64,000 bases of DNA from Amphibalanus amphitrite (Eukaryota > Arthropoda > Thecostraca > Balanomorpha > Balanidae): assembly GCF_019059575.1 (NCBI RefSeq), contig NW_024881970.1, positions 186,001 through 250,000 of the forward strand, given 5' to 3'. The notes under the pieces are model-generated. The model was not told where the DNA came from, made no database searches, and worked only from the letters and a program-made list of their open reading frames with translations. Position 1 is the stretch's first letter. Each line of letters opens with the position of its first letter. This document shows, piece by piece, positions 23,901 to 35,900 of the stretch. The position numbers were made by a program, and so were the translations under genes.

Positions 23901-26900
23901 CCCGCTCAGAGGACGATGAAACGCGCCCACCCGCAAAACGACACGTTACGGTCGCCTCACGGGAACAACAATGCGTCTGGCGCCGTCCGTTTTAACAGAC
24001 AAGGTAGCAGACCGGAAAATAGCTTATTTAGGATTTTTTTTCACGGGTGACGAGCATGAATGGCCCTAATGCACGTTTATCCGCGGCGGTAATGTTGGAG
24101 TAATAGCACCGTATCAGCATTATGACACCGCTCATGTTTTAGTGCCGCTGTCAATGTCATATGAACCCACCCGCTGACTGATATGCCTCCTATAGTTACC
24201 AGCGGGGCCTTTCAAACACTCATTCATTTTATCCGAGCGGAGCGACAGCATCCAGCGTACGGTGTACTTTGATCTGCACGATTAAGGCCCATCAGTGCCA
24301 AGGATCAGGGGCTGAACCAGGCCCCATTTGAGCAGCCGTTTGGCCGAGCTACCACCGACGGTTCGTGACGTCCTCTGATCGATCCGGAGGCTGTTACACG
24401 CCCCCGTTACGCCCTCGGTCGGGCTCGGTCACGGTGCATCACATACCTCGCCGGGTCGTGAGCCCGGTCCCATCTCCTATCCACCCCACCCCGCCGACCT
24501 CGGGGCGCACACCGCCGCCAGGGGTCACGCCAGGTCACCGAGGTCACCGGCGCCCGCCAAGGATGACGGCGGTGGGCCGAGCCGTCACCCGTGTAACTAT
24601 GCGATCGAGACCGGCGCGGCAGCCACACACAGCCGAGAGCTAGTCATAGATCTCGAGTTATGGTGGGAGAGAAACAACAGCACAACAGGTCTTCACCCAG
24701 CGTCATTTCTCGACCAATTGAAACGGTGCAAGTTTCAGGCCATTCTTCATCGTCAGCCTAGAGACCTTGACATCGCGGACACATGAGCTCGTGCGCGAGC
24801 CTGACGTGCATACGATACTATATTTTGTAATTAAAAACATTTCATATGCACCTCAGTTCAGCTCAGCCAAGCGTTAAGTGATCAACAAAGCCTGCCTTGC
24901 TGTCAGAAGGTAAGGGAGGTAAGACATACCTGTCAAGGGAGGTAAGGCATCGGAGAACTTTGCAAGAAAACCTCTCATTGTCATGAACCGATGCACGCGA
25001 CGTATTATAAGTCATAAGTCTCAAACATAACGTGGTATCCCTCGACGCATGTAGACCACAGACAGCTCGGCCGTCCGACCAGCGCACCTGCGTGGCCCAT
25101 CACACCGTGACGATCAGACCACCCCGGCGCGGCGCCGTGAAGGCGGGGGCCCGGCCCGGCCGCCCGGTCGGTCAGTCAGTCAGCCTTGACAAGCACGCCA
25201 GGAATGTGGGGGCGCCGAGCGCACCAGCTGATCGGGAAGGTCGGCGCCGTACCGCGCCGGGGGCCACGGCCGCGTGCCGTGCCGGGCACCGTACGGGACG
25301 GGCCCGATGAGCAGGGGGACCGGGGGGGGGGGGGGGGACTGGAGGGCGCATAGGAGCCTGACTATGGAGAGAGATAATCTAGGGGTTCGGGACACCAAGG
25401 CCCACGTCGTCCCTGAGATACGGTCCCAAATAGATGGTAGACTGAACGCACTGTGCGCAGACAGTTTTAATGCCATGGAATAGGCTATACGCCGGTGATT
25501 GCCACAGATGCCATAAACAAAACAATGGCATAGCCGTGTCAAGGTCCACACATGAAACAACCAGTAACGACTGTTCCTAGTAAAACAAAAACGGCTAGCC
25601 GTGTGTGGCGAGTTGTGGTAAATAAAATCTTCAGAAACGTCACAATTTATGGCAGAATGACAAAGGGAGCTGGCGGTAAAGTAGTAGCAGTCTCGATGCG
25701 ATTACCGTGTCTAGTATGGTCGGCACGAGATGGCGATGATTTCCGTGCCCAGTCCTGCGGGTAATCGCGCCGTTAGTCAGTGAGCGCCGTCATTTACCGG
25801 GCCGTGACCCAGTGATTGAACCGTGACCCGTGACCCGAGTCACTGTAACCGACACCGCATTAAATCGACCAGTGACTGACTGAACCGTGACTCGAGTCGC
25901 TCCATACCGCACTGCCACATACCGCTGTCATTGCCATATGCCGCTGGTGTTTAATGATAGATGAACATAGGGTCCTTGCTTTTTATCCACTTCATGGTGT
26001 TAGTAACCCTAGACGGTTTGGTTTATCCTTGCCTTCAGTACAGTCTTGTCTTGATACAGTCTTGCAGCCTGTATCACAATCTCAACCCATCGCACACTTA
26101 ACCACACCCGCATATGCCACACACATTGCACATCATACCACCCCAACCCATCCAAACGTCAGACGGGCTCACTCGACTTTCGAAGGCCGCACAGCGACCC
26201 ATATTACCCCTCCCTGTCGCACGCACTGAGTCAACCGCACACGGCAGTCTCTGCGGCGTTAAGTAGCGGCTCGGCGGCTCCGAGCCGTCACCGTGCGGTA
26301 CCCGCAGCCAGGGCGGAGCGGCAGTCAGGCGGAAAAGGCCTCCGCCGGGAGATCGTATCAGGCGTGCGTAGTGCGTACTCAGCAGTGGGGTGGGGTGGGG
26401 TGGGGGAGGCGTCTGCAGCTAGCGGCGAGAGATGGAAGGATGGGTAGATGAATGGAGTAAAAGATAGATGGATGAGTGGATGGATAGATGACGGACAGAT
26501 GGACTGGCGGATGGAAGAAGGGTGAACATATGGATGAATCGACGGACATACCGACGGACTGACTGACGGACGGCAGTTCTCGAATGTAGGTCAGTTCCAG
26601 AATGACCGCGGCGGGCGCTGCAACAGTCGTGCATGCCACCCCGATAGCGGGCTGCGATGGCCGTGATATATGGCAGTTACGGCGCACATTATATGGCCAG
26701 GCCCGTCTCTGGTTACCAGGCGGTCGGTTATACCTACGGGTAACCGCGCGGCATTAGCAGTGACTGAGGCAGGGGAAACCAGGACTACTAGCAACAAAGT
26801 GGTTAGTAACTGTAATTGATGCGGCATTTCGTTGCAGCAGTGAATGGGAAAAAGCCAGGGACTGTCTGACTCCCGTGGAGTAAGTAACTGGTCAATGCAA

Positions 26901-29900
26901 TGTTGCAGGTTGCAACAATTAATGAGATACAGGACATATCTTATTACCTTCCCAGATCAGTGACAATAACAATTCCTAAATAGCACCCATGGAACACAGG
27001 AGAGCGACGGGCCGAGTCAGGGATGTGACGTCATCATCAGAACTGACTCATGTGACATCATCGGTCCACCGTCCTCCTTGTCACAATCCATCTCCAGGCG
27101 GCGCCAAGCGACGCGCGTGGGCACTGGTCCTCTGTATATCTAAGCTCCGGTGTGGTCATATATTCAATCGGTTTCGACAATCACAAACGTTGCCGCTGCC
27201 GCTGGGCGGGGGCAGCATACTGCTATCATGACATTACAAGAGAAGTGAGGGAAGGGGAGAGGAGGGGAGTGGGGAGGTTAGAGGTTGGGAGGAGGTGCTC
27301 CACGGACCACTAGCCGGTCCTGTTGGATCGGATAGCTACCGGTACCGGTTACACACACCGAGCACGGTGGGGTAACGATACATTCAGTCGCTCGGGAGCA
27401 TCCCTTTCACAGAGGGGGCGTGCAGCGCAGTGAACCGTGAATGGGGCCTGGCGCGGCGGAGCGTTAGAGGTTCGTGAGAAGCCTGTGTCTACTGTCTGCA
27501 CTTGATAGTGATGGGCGATAGTTCGGAAAGTAAACATTAAACAACAGTAAAGCGTTTTTTCGGCGGATTCATGGATGCGTTACAAGACTTCGACAATATT
27601 GGATTAGCATTTCAAGATTAGCATAAGACTTTGGATACCTTATGCTGTGACCTCACAATAAAGGTAGTGAATACTGTGATTGAACTGTTCAACTTCAACT
27701 CGCATACCACAGTCCACCCCGTCAGTTATTACCGATTTTGGATTCGTCAGAGAGCGTCACTGGGTAATTAAACCGCGGCTGGCCGGCGGCAAAGTACCCC
27801 GTTGTGCCGTTACAATAAACATTCCTCCACGTGCACGGACCCTACCCGGGAGCCGGAGCCGTGACGCTCGTCAGCTGATGGCGGAAATCCCCTGCACACT
27901 GGCGCCGCGGCCCTGACCTCCCCTCTCCCACCTCACACCCTCTCTCCGCTCCCCACTCTACCCTCTCGGCACGGCCGACCGCCGCCAGCTGTCACTGTGC
28001 AACTAACTGCCTGCTTACAACACTCGGACCGGTCCACCCCACGTCAGACCCCCGCCTCTAGACGGACAGCCCAGCCCAGGACATTATCCCGAGTACGACC
28101 AAAGCGCACAGAGACCCATAGACCCACCTTGCCGACCGCCACCCCTCCGCCCAGTAACTACCGACCGTCTAAGCCGTCAACGTTGTTACTCCGCGCCGTA
28201 ATGGAGCCGGTTTCAAAACAAAACGGCGCCGCCGCTTCCCATAACAATCAGACGGCTTTTGGCGTGCCGTGGCCGCCGCCCGACATGAGTTACATACACC
28301 ACAGCGCCGCCAGCAGCAGGGCACTAGCGCAGACTGCTGACTGCGTGGGACTCTGTGGGAGCGCTGTCATGGGCAGGGTCGCCGTGCCGTGCTGGGGAGT
28401 CTAGGGATGGAGATGGAAGAGACAGGACAGGACGGCGTTTCGCAAAATTTAAACAGTCCCAGCTTGAAGTTTTTGCTTGCACGCTGAAGGCCGAGCTTGC
28501 CAGGAGCGAGTTCGTGTGTAAATGAACACATAAGAGGGCTTATATCTGGTCTTGGCTAAATATGCCCTGTCAGCCCTATAACTAGTGTAACGACGCATCG
28601 CGTGGCCCACACTGTATATACGTAGAACTCTCTCCAGTCTCATGTAGGTACTGCGGGTACTGGATCCACAATGGCTGCAATCTGTACCCAGTTGAGTGTC
28701 TACCCCAGAGGCTCTGCTTGATTCAGCCTCGCCCGGCCACGGCCACGGGGCGTCGGTCGCCACACTTGCCTCATCCAGCTGAGACCGCCGCAGTGACCAC
28801 AATATCACCTCCCCTCCGTCTACCCTCCCACCGTACACGGACACTTCGCATACAGCTGTCGACATGAACTTCATTAGCACCGTTTCGTCAGTAGCGGCCC
28901 ACAGATCATGGATGGTCGAATCTGAGGGTCAGTCGGCCGTGGGATCGGATTTCACACTGCAATGAACACAAGACACCTCACCAAGAGACAAGTCTACGGG
29001 CGACGCCTCTCGGGCGTAAAGTACATTCCTGTCGGAAAGCCCAGGGCTAAGTCGCCGTTCTCGACGCGTCGGCCGGTGGCCGCGGGTCGGCAGCGCGGTG
29101 AAAACAGGTCAGCGGGGCGGGCGCCGAGTCGCCCCGCCGCCGGGGAGGACGAGCCGCGACCGGCGCCACCCGCTGGCCTCGCGCGGAGAGGAAGCCGCCG
29201 CCCGCGCGCCGCCGCCGGCCGCCCGACTCCAGAGCAGGCAGGCGTTTTTACCGGAATATGGCGTCGGTTTCTCGGTGGACGGCTATTCAGAGTGGCCGCG
29301 GGGCTGGTCAGTCATCACACGTAGCCACCTGCACCAGGCGGGGCGGGGGGCGGGGGCAGACGGCAGGACTGGGTCGGCTGCGTTACGGCAGGGAGAGTCG
29401 TGGGGTCGAGCGTCTAGCCGCCTGATCGACAGAGATGCCGGAAACTCCAACCGTTTGACATAGCTCATTTAATTGCTGTTCTCAGGGTTGAGGTTAACTT
29501 CAGAAAAACATGGCTCCTCTTTTCATTCCAAGATTACCGACAAAGGCTAGAATTGCGTGTTTGATTCGATTTGATGATCTTAGAACTTAGCGGCCAAATG
29601 AAGACTTTCATTAGGAATTATCGAGCACCAATGGGCGAATCGTGTCTGTGTCCAGCCAAAGAAGCCCACTGCAACTGAAGCACCCCAGCTTCGATTCAAG
29701 TATATTTAATCGTTAAGAATATCAACAGACAATTTATGTTTGTTAGCCGTAAATTTTGCAGAATAATCAGAGGATATGGCGAGCACTGCCACAAACCGTT
29801 TCCGTTGGTACCCTTAGCTAAAACATTGGCGGCATGTCCTGACGCACCCCCCAAACCTCTCCAACCTTGAACGGGCCGTGCCCATAGACTCATCTCCCTG

Positions 29901-32900
29901 TCCGGTGGCCGGTGCGTCCCACTGGCAGCGCCCCGAACGGCCGAGATTTTCGCAACCGATCCCGGCCCGAAGGTCAGTCGGCTCGGCGCCAGGCACGGCC
30001 AGCGCGGCCCACGGGGCTGACAGACCGGGGGCGTCGGACTTCCCCGTCGGGGGTCGGGTGTAGTAGCCTATACGCACTGGGGGGGGGGGGGGGGGAGGAG
30101 GACTGGCGCCAGTGTACCCAGACCTGGTGACCTTAGAGGGCACATTTGTACCGGCAATACAGCCTGGTATGACATGGGAAAAAAGTACCCAAGGCAGGGC
30201 ATGAATCCACAAAAACGTAAGACTGGGTGACAAATTTGAGCGTTCATCCGAAATGATAAGGCCGGCGTCCTTGGCGCGGCCAGGGGGTCAGGGTCGGGTT
30301 TGTTGGTCAGGATTGGGGAGAGGTCCGAACATCAGCTGATCATCTGCGCGGCCTGGGCCAGTCCCAGGGGAGCGGCGCGGCGACTCAGTGGACCGCGGCC
30401 GGCGCCATTGCGCTGCTAAGTACCACGATACGGGTTATCCAGCACGCGAGAGAAGAGCAAGATGCCGGCGGCCAGCTTTCCAACTGGTCTGAGCAGAGCC
30501 GACCGGCTGCCGGCGAAACGGCCGGCCAGGAGTCGCTCACGAGCTACTCCGCAGTCGTTTATCCACTGAGATCACTGACAGCGGCAAGCCCACCTGCGGC
30601 GGACCCGTGACACTTGTCCGGCGTTCCTCCACGCGCCGGCCGGGCGGACCGGTCAGGTACTGACCCCGCCACCAACCCCGGGTCAACTCCGGCCGGATAT
30701 CCATGACCCGGGACACCACAGAAAGGGCCAGCCATTAGGAGCGGACCAGTGGGGCTGGTCACTGGTCAGGTCACGAGTCCATAAGAAGAGAGGCCGGAGG
30801 CGGGGTTTCATGATCCCACCGGCGACAGTTTGGACGGTTAGGTTCCAAGACTGTGATAACATTCAGCTCATGTTTCATTGTCACCGTAACAAATGTTTTG
30901 GTTCGATTTACTTCATTACGAAGTATAACTTACCTAACAATGTAACGCCCAACATATGCTTCTCAAGATAATGGCAACACCTCAGACCCCTCTATTTTGC
31001 AACCGAACCATATCTCTAGCACCGCATTCGTTACCATATGGGCCGATATTGATACTGGCCGCCGCAGGGGTCGGGGTGAAAGTCAGTCGCACAGGCTGGC
31101 CAGGTGCACGCTGGGCTGAGCAGTGAGCACGGCGAGTTCAGATTTAGACATCACACAATGGACAGTTCTGAACGGATGAGAGTGGACAAACGGGGACTGA
31201 GTATCTGGCATGATGCCTATTTACTGGAGAGTGGAACAAGGCCATATATCCATAAATGTCATAAAGGTATAGAACATTGGAGCAGAGATAGATAGTAGAT
31301 GTATCATGGATGGACAAAAATACGGACAGGAGTAGACAGAAGTTGCAAGTAGTAGACAAAAAGTAGTAAGTAAATAGAAATGCGTGGACGTTAGAAGACC
31401 GGCGTACTGGATGCGACAGGAAGGCATTCTGGGTTCACAGTAGACCGACCGGGATGATACCCCGATGGGCCGGTCGGATTGCGGGGCCGAGGCCTGCTGC
31501 TCTTCCCGCTGTGCCACGGCCGTCCACTCCTCCGACAGGAAGGCCGCAGATTGCCCAGTCTCGCTCGATAGCCCAGCCGGGCTCTTCCCCATCCAGGACC
31601 GGTTACAAGGGCCGACAGACGACGAAGAGAGCCACCGGAACGGAGAGGGGAAGGCAGTCGGCAGTGTGTTGAGAGGAAAAGGCTGCCAGGTCACCGGAGG
31701 TCAATTAGACGACACTTCGGCGCTTAGCGTCGTGACATTTCTCCCTCTCTACACACACGTCTCTATTCCCCGAAGTTTTCGTAGTCATGGTCATCCTGCC
31801 CGCCCCTCGTCGTCCACTCCCCTCGCCCTGTTCCCTGCACCTCACCCCTTGAGCTTCCCACTGGCCGCCACCAGCACCGGTTGTGCAAACTTGGCGGTGG
31901 CAGCGGCGGCGGCGGCGGCGGTGGCAGCGGTGGCAGCGGTCGTCGCCGCGCGCCATGCATACAACTAGGTCAATACCATACGCCGGCTGCCCGACGAGCC
32001 AGCGCGGCGCGGCGCCGGTGCCGTCACAGCGGCGAACGGCCGGCGGCGGTTCAAATCGACCGCCGCAACATCGGCAGTGACACAAGGAATTAGTCGTTTT
32101 GCCAGCTGATCGTGCAAAATGATGATGCGCGCGCGGGTCAGGGCTAACAGGCGTGCCAAGTTATTCATGAACGGTGGAGCGCCAACGGGCCTCGCCTCGC
32201 CTCAACAGAGTATGTCTACGGCCTTGCCGATGCCTTGATTGTGTTTGTGTTCGGTGCACAGTAGAGCGTGCTCGCACCATTACTGAAGAAAGTGCAGACG
32301 TTCTGAGCGCTACCAAGTACTGCTGTCGGTTCAGCTAGTGAATGTTCAGTGTCCATACCTGTAACAAGCGTCAGAAAAGACACCGACCTCTATGCATGCC
32401 TGAGTACCGATCGTAATTCGTAGGCAAAGATGCTAGGCAGAGCCACAGATTAACTAGTCACATCAAAGGACACCGTACAGTCCCACGAATTTTCGAATTG
32501 GGTGGCATCCTCTCAGAAGCCACTCCTGAACAATGTCAGCTCTCCCCGCAGGCTATTCATTAACATCCATACTAGACCTGCCCCAATCTAACTGTTACAC
32601 TAAGTGGCATGCTAGCATCATGCGATGGATGTGCCACTCTAAACACTAGAAGACCGGCCTCTGTTGCAACATCGCACCGATGTCAGCTGTAACTAATCGA
32701 GTCGTCTGTGACTCGCGTGTGACCGTGCCAACATGCACGCGCGGCATGAGAGGCGGTTCTCCGGCCTCATCAGATGGATCGCCACAGCTCGACCTGGCTA
32801 CAGCTGGCAGCGAGCCAGCCATGGGCCACTGCAGCAGCGGCGGCGACAGTGGCCTTCCAAACTCTCAGTTTCAGAGAGAGCCCAGCGCTGATGGCCAACA

Positions 32901-35900
32901 CACCACTACATACCCACCAGCTCACATTGAACTAGTCTGGTCTCTGTTTTATCCCGAGCAATAAGACTGAAGCAAGCCGCCGGCAGGGAGCGTCCTATCT
33001 CCGTCGCTCGCGAAGCATATCGGTCACGGCGCAGTGCCGCCACGACCCTGACCCCGGCCAGTGGGACACGCAGGGCCTGACAGCCTCCGGTGGCCCGGTG
33101 GCCCGGTGGCGGACTGCATCTCAACACAGAACCAAACCCTGCACCCAACCCAACACGACTCAACTCTGACTGGGAGTATCGATAGCCACGATCTATGCCT
33201 AGTGGATGAACCCAACGGGCAACGAAAGTAATGCGATATAGTATAGTCGACTACAGAATGATGTTCCACTTTTCACAGGCAATTATTTGCCTGGAGTGGT
33301 AGGCTGTGCCGCATCACACGGGCTGAGTTCACAAATTATAGCTTTGTCCCAATGCTCACAATCGACACGCTTAATTGCGTGACAAACGGCACAACTTAGC
33401 GCTCCGGTCAACTGATAGCTTCTGAGGAGTGGAACATCATCCTCAGAAGGTACATCCCTCACCCTGCATATTTCCTGAGACAAGAAGGAAAACCATAAGC
33501 CGGAGAGAGTTCAGGCCACGTCGGGCCAGGTCCTACCCTCTCCCGGGAACTCACCTCAAAGTATCCGGACTTTCTGACGGCGCGGTGCGAGCAGATGACC
33601 ATAATGGTGAGGATGACGAGCAGCGCCAGGCCGGTGATGTTGGCAGAGCCGGCGAACCAGCCGATGCCCATGGACGTGTCGAATAGGTAGTCCTGCACCG
33701 TGACCCCCGAGCTCTGCGACATGTTCACTGCCGGCGGAGGACGAAGGTTAGGGTCGGGGATGATGGGTTACTCGCTTCAGACTGCCAGCCGTGGCAAATC
33801 ACATCAGCCAGCTCATTCACAATAGAACGAGCGAGGACAGGTTGAGGTCAGATCAGGTCAGATCCGGTAAGGTCAGGTCCGCTTGAGTCGGGTATGGTCA
33901 GATGAAGTTAGGAGGCGTTTAGCCCATGAGCTATACTGTCCACCACTTGGACGGCGCGGTTAGAACGGCATAGATAAGACCATGGGCGACACGCTGGGGA
34001 CAGTTGAAGGACGCGTCATCTCGGGCCAGACCGCATTAATTGAGCCATACGACGTGACCTTGGCGCTATTAATAGAGACATATTCGGGTCACATACGAGC
34101 CGTGTACGGAGGTCGTTCGGAGGTGGGATGGCACGGAGGTCGTTCGCCAGGTCAATAAACCGCAGATAGCTCTTCAGTTCTTTGCTCGATGCTGGCCGCC
34201 TTGTGCGGTTATCAATATGGGAGAGTGGGATCGATGGGATGAGGTGGGGGGAGGGGGTGATATTCATGCTGCACGATTATCAACGACATTGGTCGAAATG
34301 AAAACCAGGCGTTACAGCGAATTCTTAGAATGCCCCGAATATGTCTCATGCCATTTTGTGGACATTTATCATTGATGCAAGGGCAGGCAACCAAAACACA
34401 TGCCTGTCCTGTTTCCTCGCGCATGCCACCGTCCATGACCAATGACTATGTAGTATGTAATATCATGTCCGTGCCAGTGACTGACACACAAGAAGAAAAC
34501 CCTGGCGACACTCACCAAAGTTGGCCATGTGGAAAAGGGTGTGCGCCGCGCTGAGGATGTAGACCGACCAGCCGGCCATCTTGTGCAGGTAGATGTGATG
34601 TTCCAGGGGCAGCAGTTGCCCCACGTGACGGGAGCGAAGCCAGGTGAGCATCCGGCGCAGAACGAGCACCAGCACCATGGCGCAGTCGAAATTCAGACAG
34701 AAACCTGCCGGGGACAGTCACAGGTCAGACCCCAGTCAGCACCACTAGGGCGCAGTCGAAATTCAGACAGAAACCTGCCGGGGACAGTCACAGGTCAGAC
34801 CCCAGTCAGCACCCCTAGGGCGCAGTTGAAATTCAGACAGAAACCTGCCGGGGATCGGTCAGAGGTCAGACCCCAGTCAGCACCACTAGGGCGCAGTTGA
34901 AATTCAGACAGGAACCTGCCGGGGATCGGTCAGAGGTCAGACCCCAGTCAGCACCACTAGGGCGCAGTTGAAATTCAGACAGGAACCTGCCGGGGATCGG
35001 TCAGAGGTCAGACCCTAGCCAGCGTCATGGCGCAGTCAACGCCTAGACAGGATCATGCCAATACACAGTAAATGTTGAAATAGAGCCCTGCCAGCGCTCA
35101 GTCAGTTTAAATGTCAACCAGAACTCCAAAGGTACGTAGTTCAAGCTCAGAGCTGAGCTTCGTCGAGACGCATTTAAAGTTTAGTTTGAATCCTGCCAAT
35201 GTCGTACTGCGAAATGCGCAGGAGACTCACCCAAGCCCGCTATCAAACAAGCACTCAGTACACGATCGTTTACACACATACGAAAGCACCGTCTCACTCC
35301 CAAGGAAAGTCGGCCGGGTTTCTCCCCACCCCCGTAGCGGTGGGTAAGGCTCTGAGTTCGTGGGAAACTTGCGTCCACGCGCTACTGTAAGTCGTCGCCG
35401 CGGGGTAGGCCCGTGGGAGACGGTTACCTAGCGAGCGATACTGGAAAAATTGACAGCTACGCTACCAGACCGTAAGCGTAGGTCGCACAAGTCACAACAA
35501 AGCAAGCATTGGATAAGCCATAACGGCGCCGAAAAGCACAATTGAATAACTCGGCGTTGATGTTTATACAATCTCTAATCGTTTTCAGACGTTAGTGCAA
35601 CCAAGTTTTAGGTCTAGGAGCCACTCAATTAGAGCTCTATCAGAGAATCCGTGATGCCTGAGTCACTCGCTCTGAATGAATCCCGGTCCATCGAATTTGA
35701 CAGACAGTTTGACGCCCTTGCGTCTGCCACAGCTCATTACACAGTTTGAAAACAGCACCGCATTCAGCCGAACCTACCATGACGACGCGTCACGGCCAGG
35801 CCGGGACCACGCACTGGGCCGACCCGGCCGGCGGCCCTGGCGTCACGCGGCCGTTACGCGGAATGTAACGCTGCATTAGTGCGGCGAGCGTACGGTGACC

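Noticed and set aside
34529-34900. 123-codon plus-strand frame with repeated peptide
   Set aside because: It is the acceptor-derived minisatellite read on the wrong strand.
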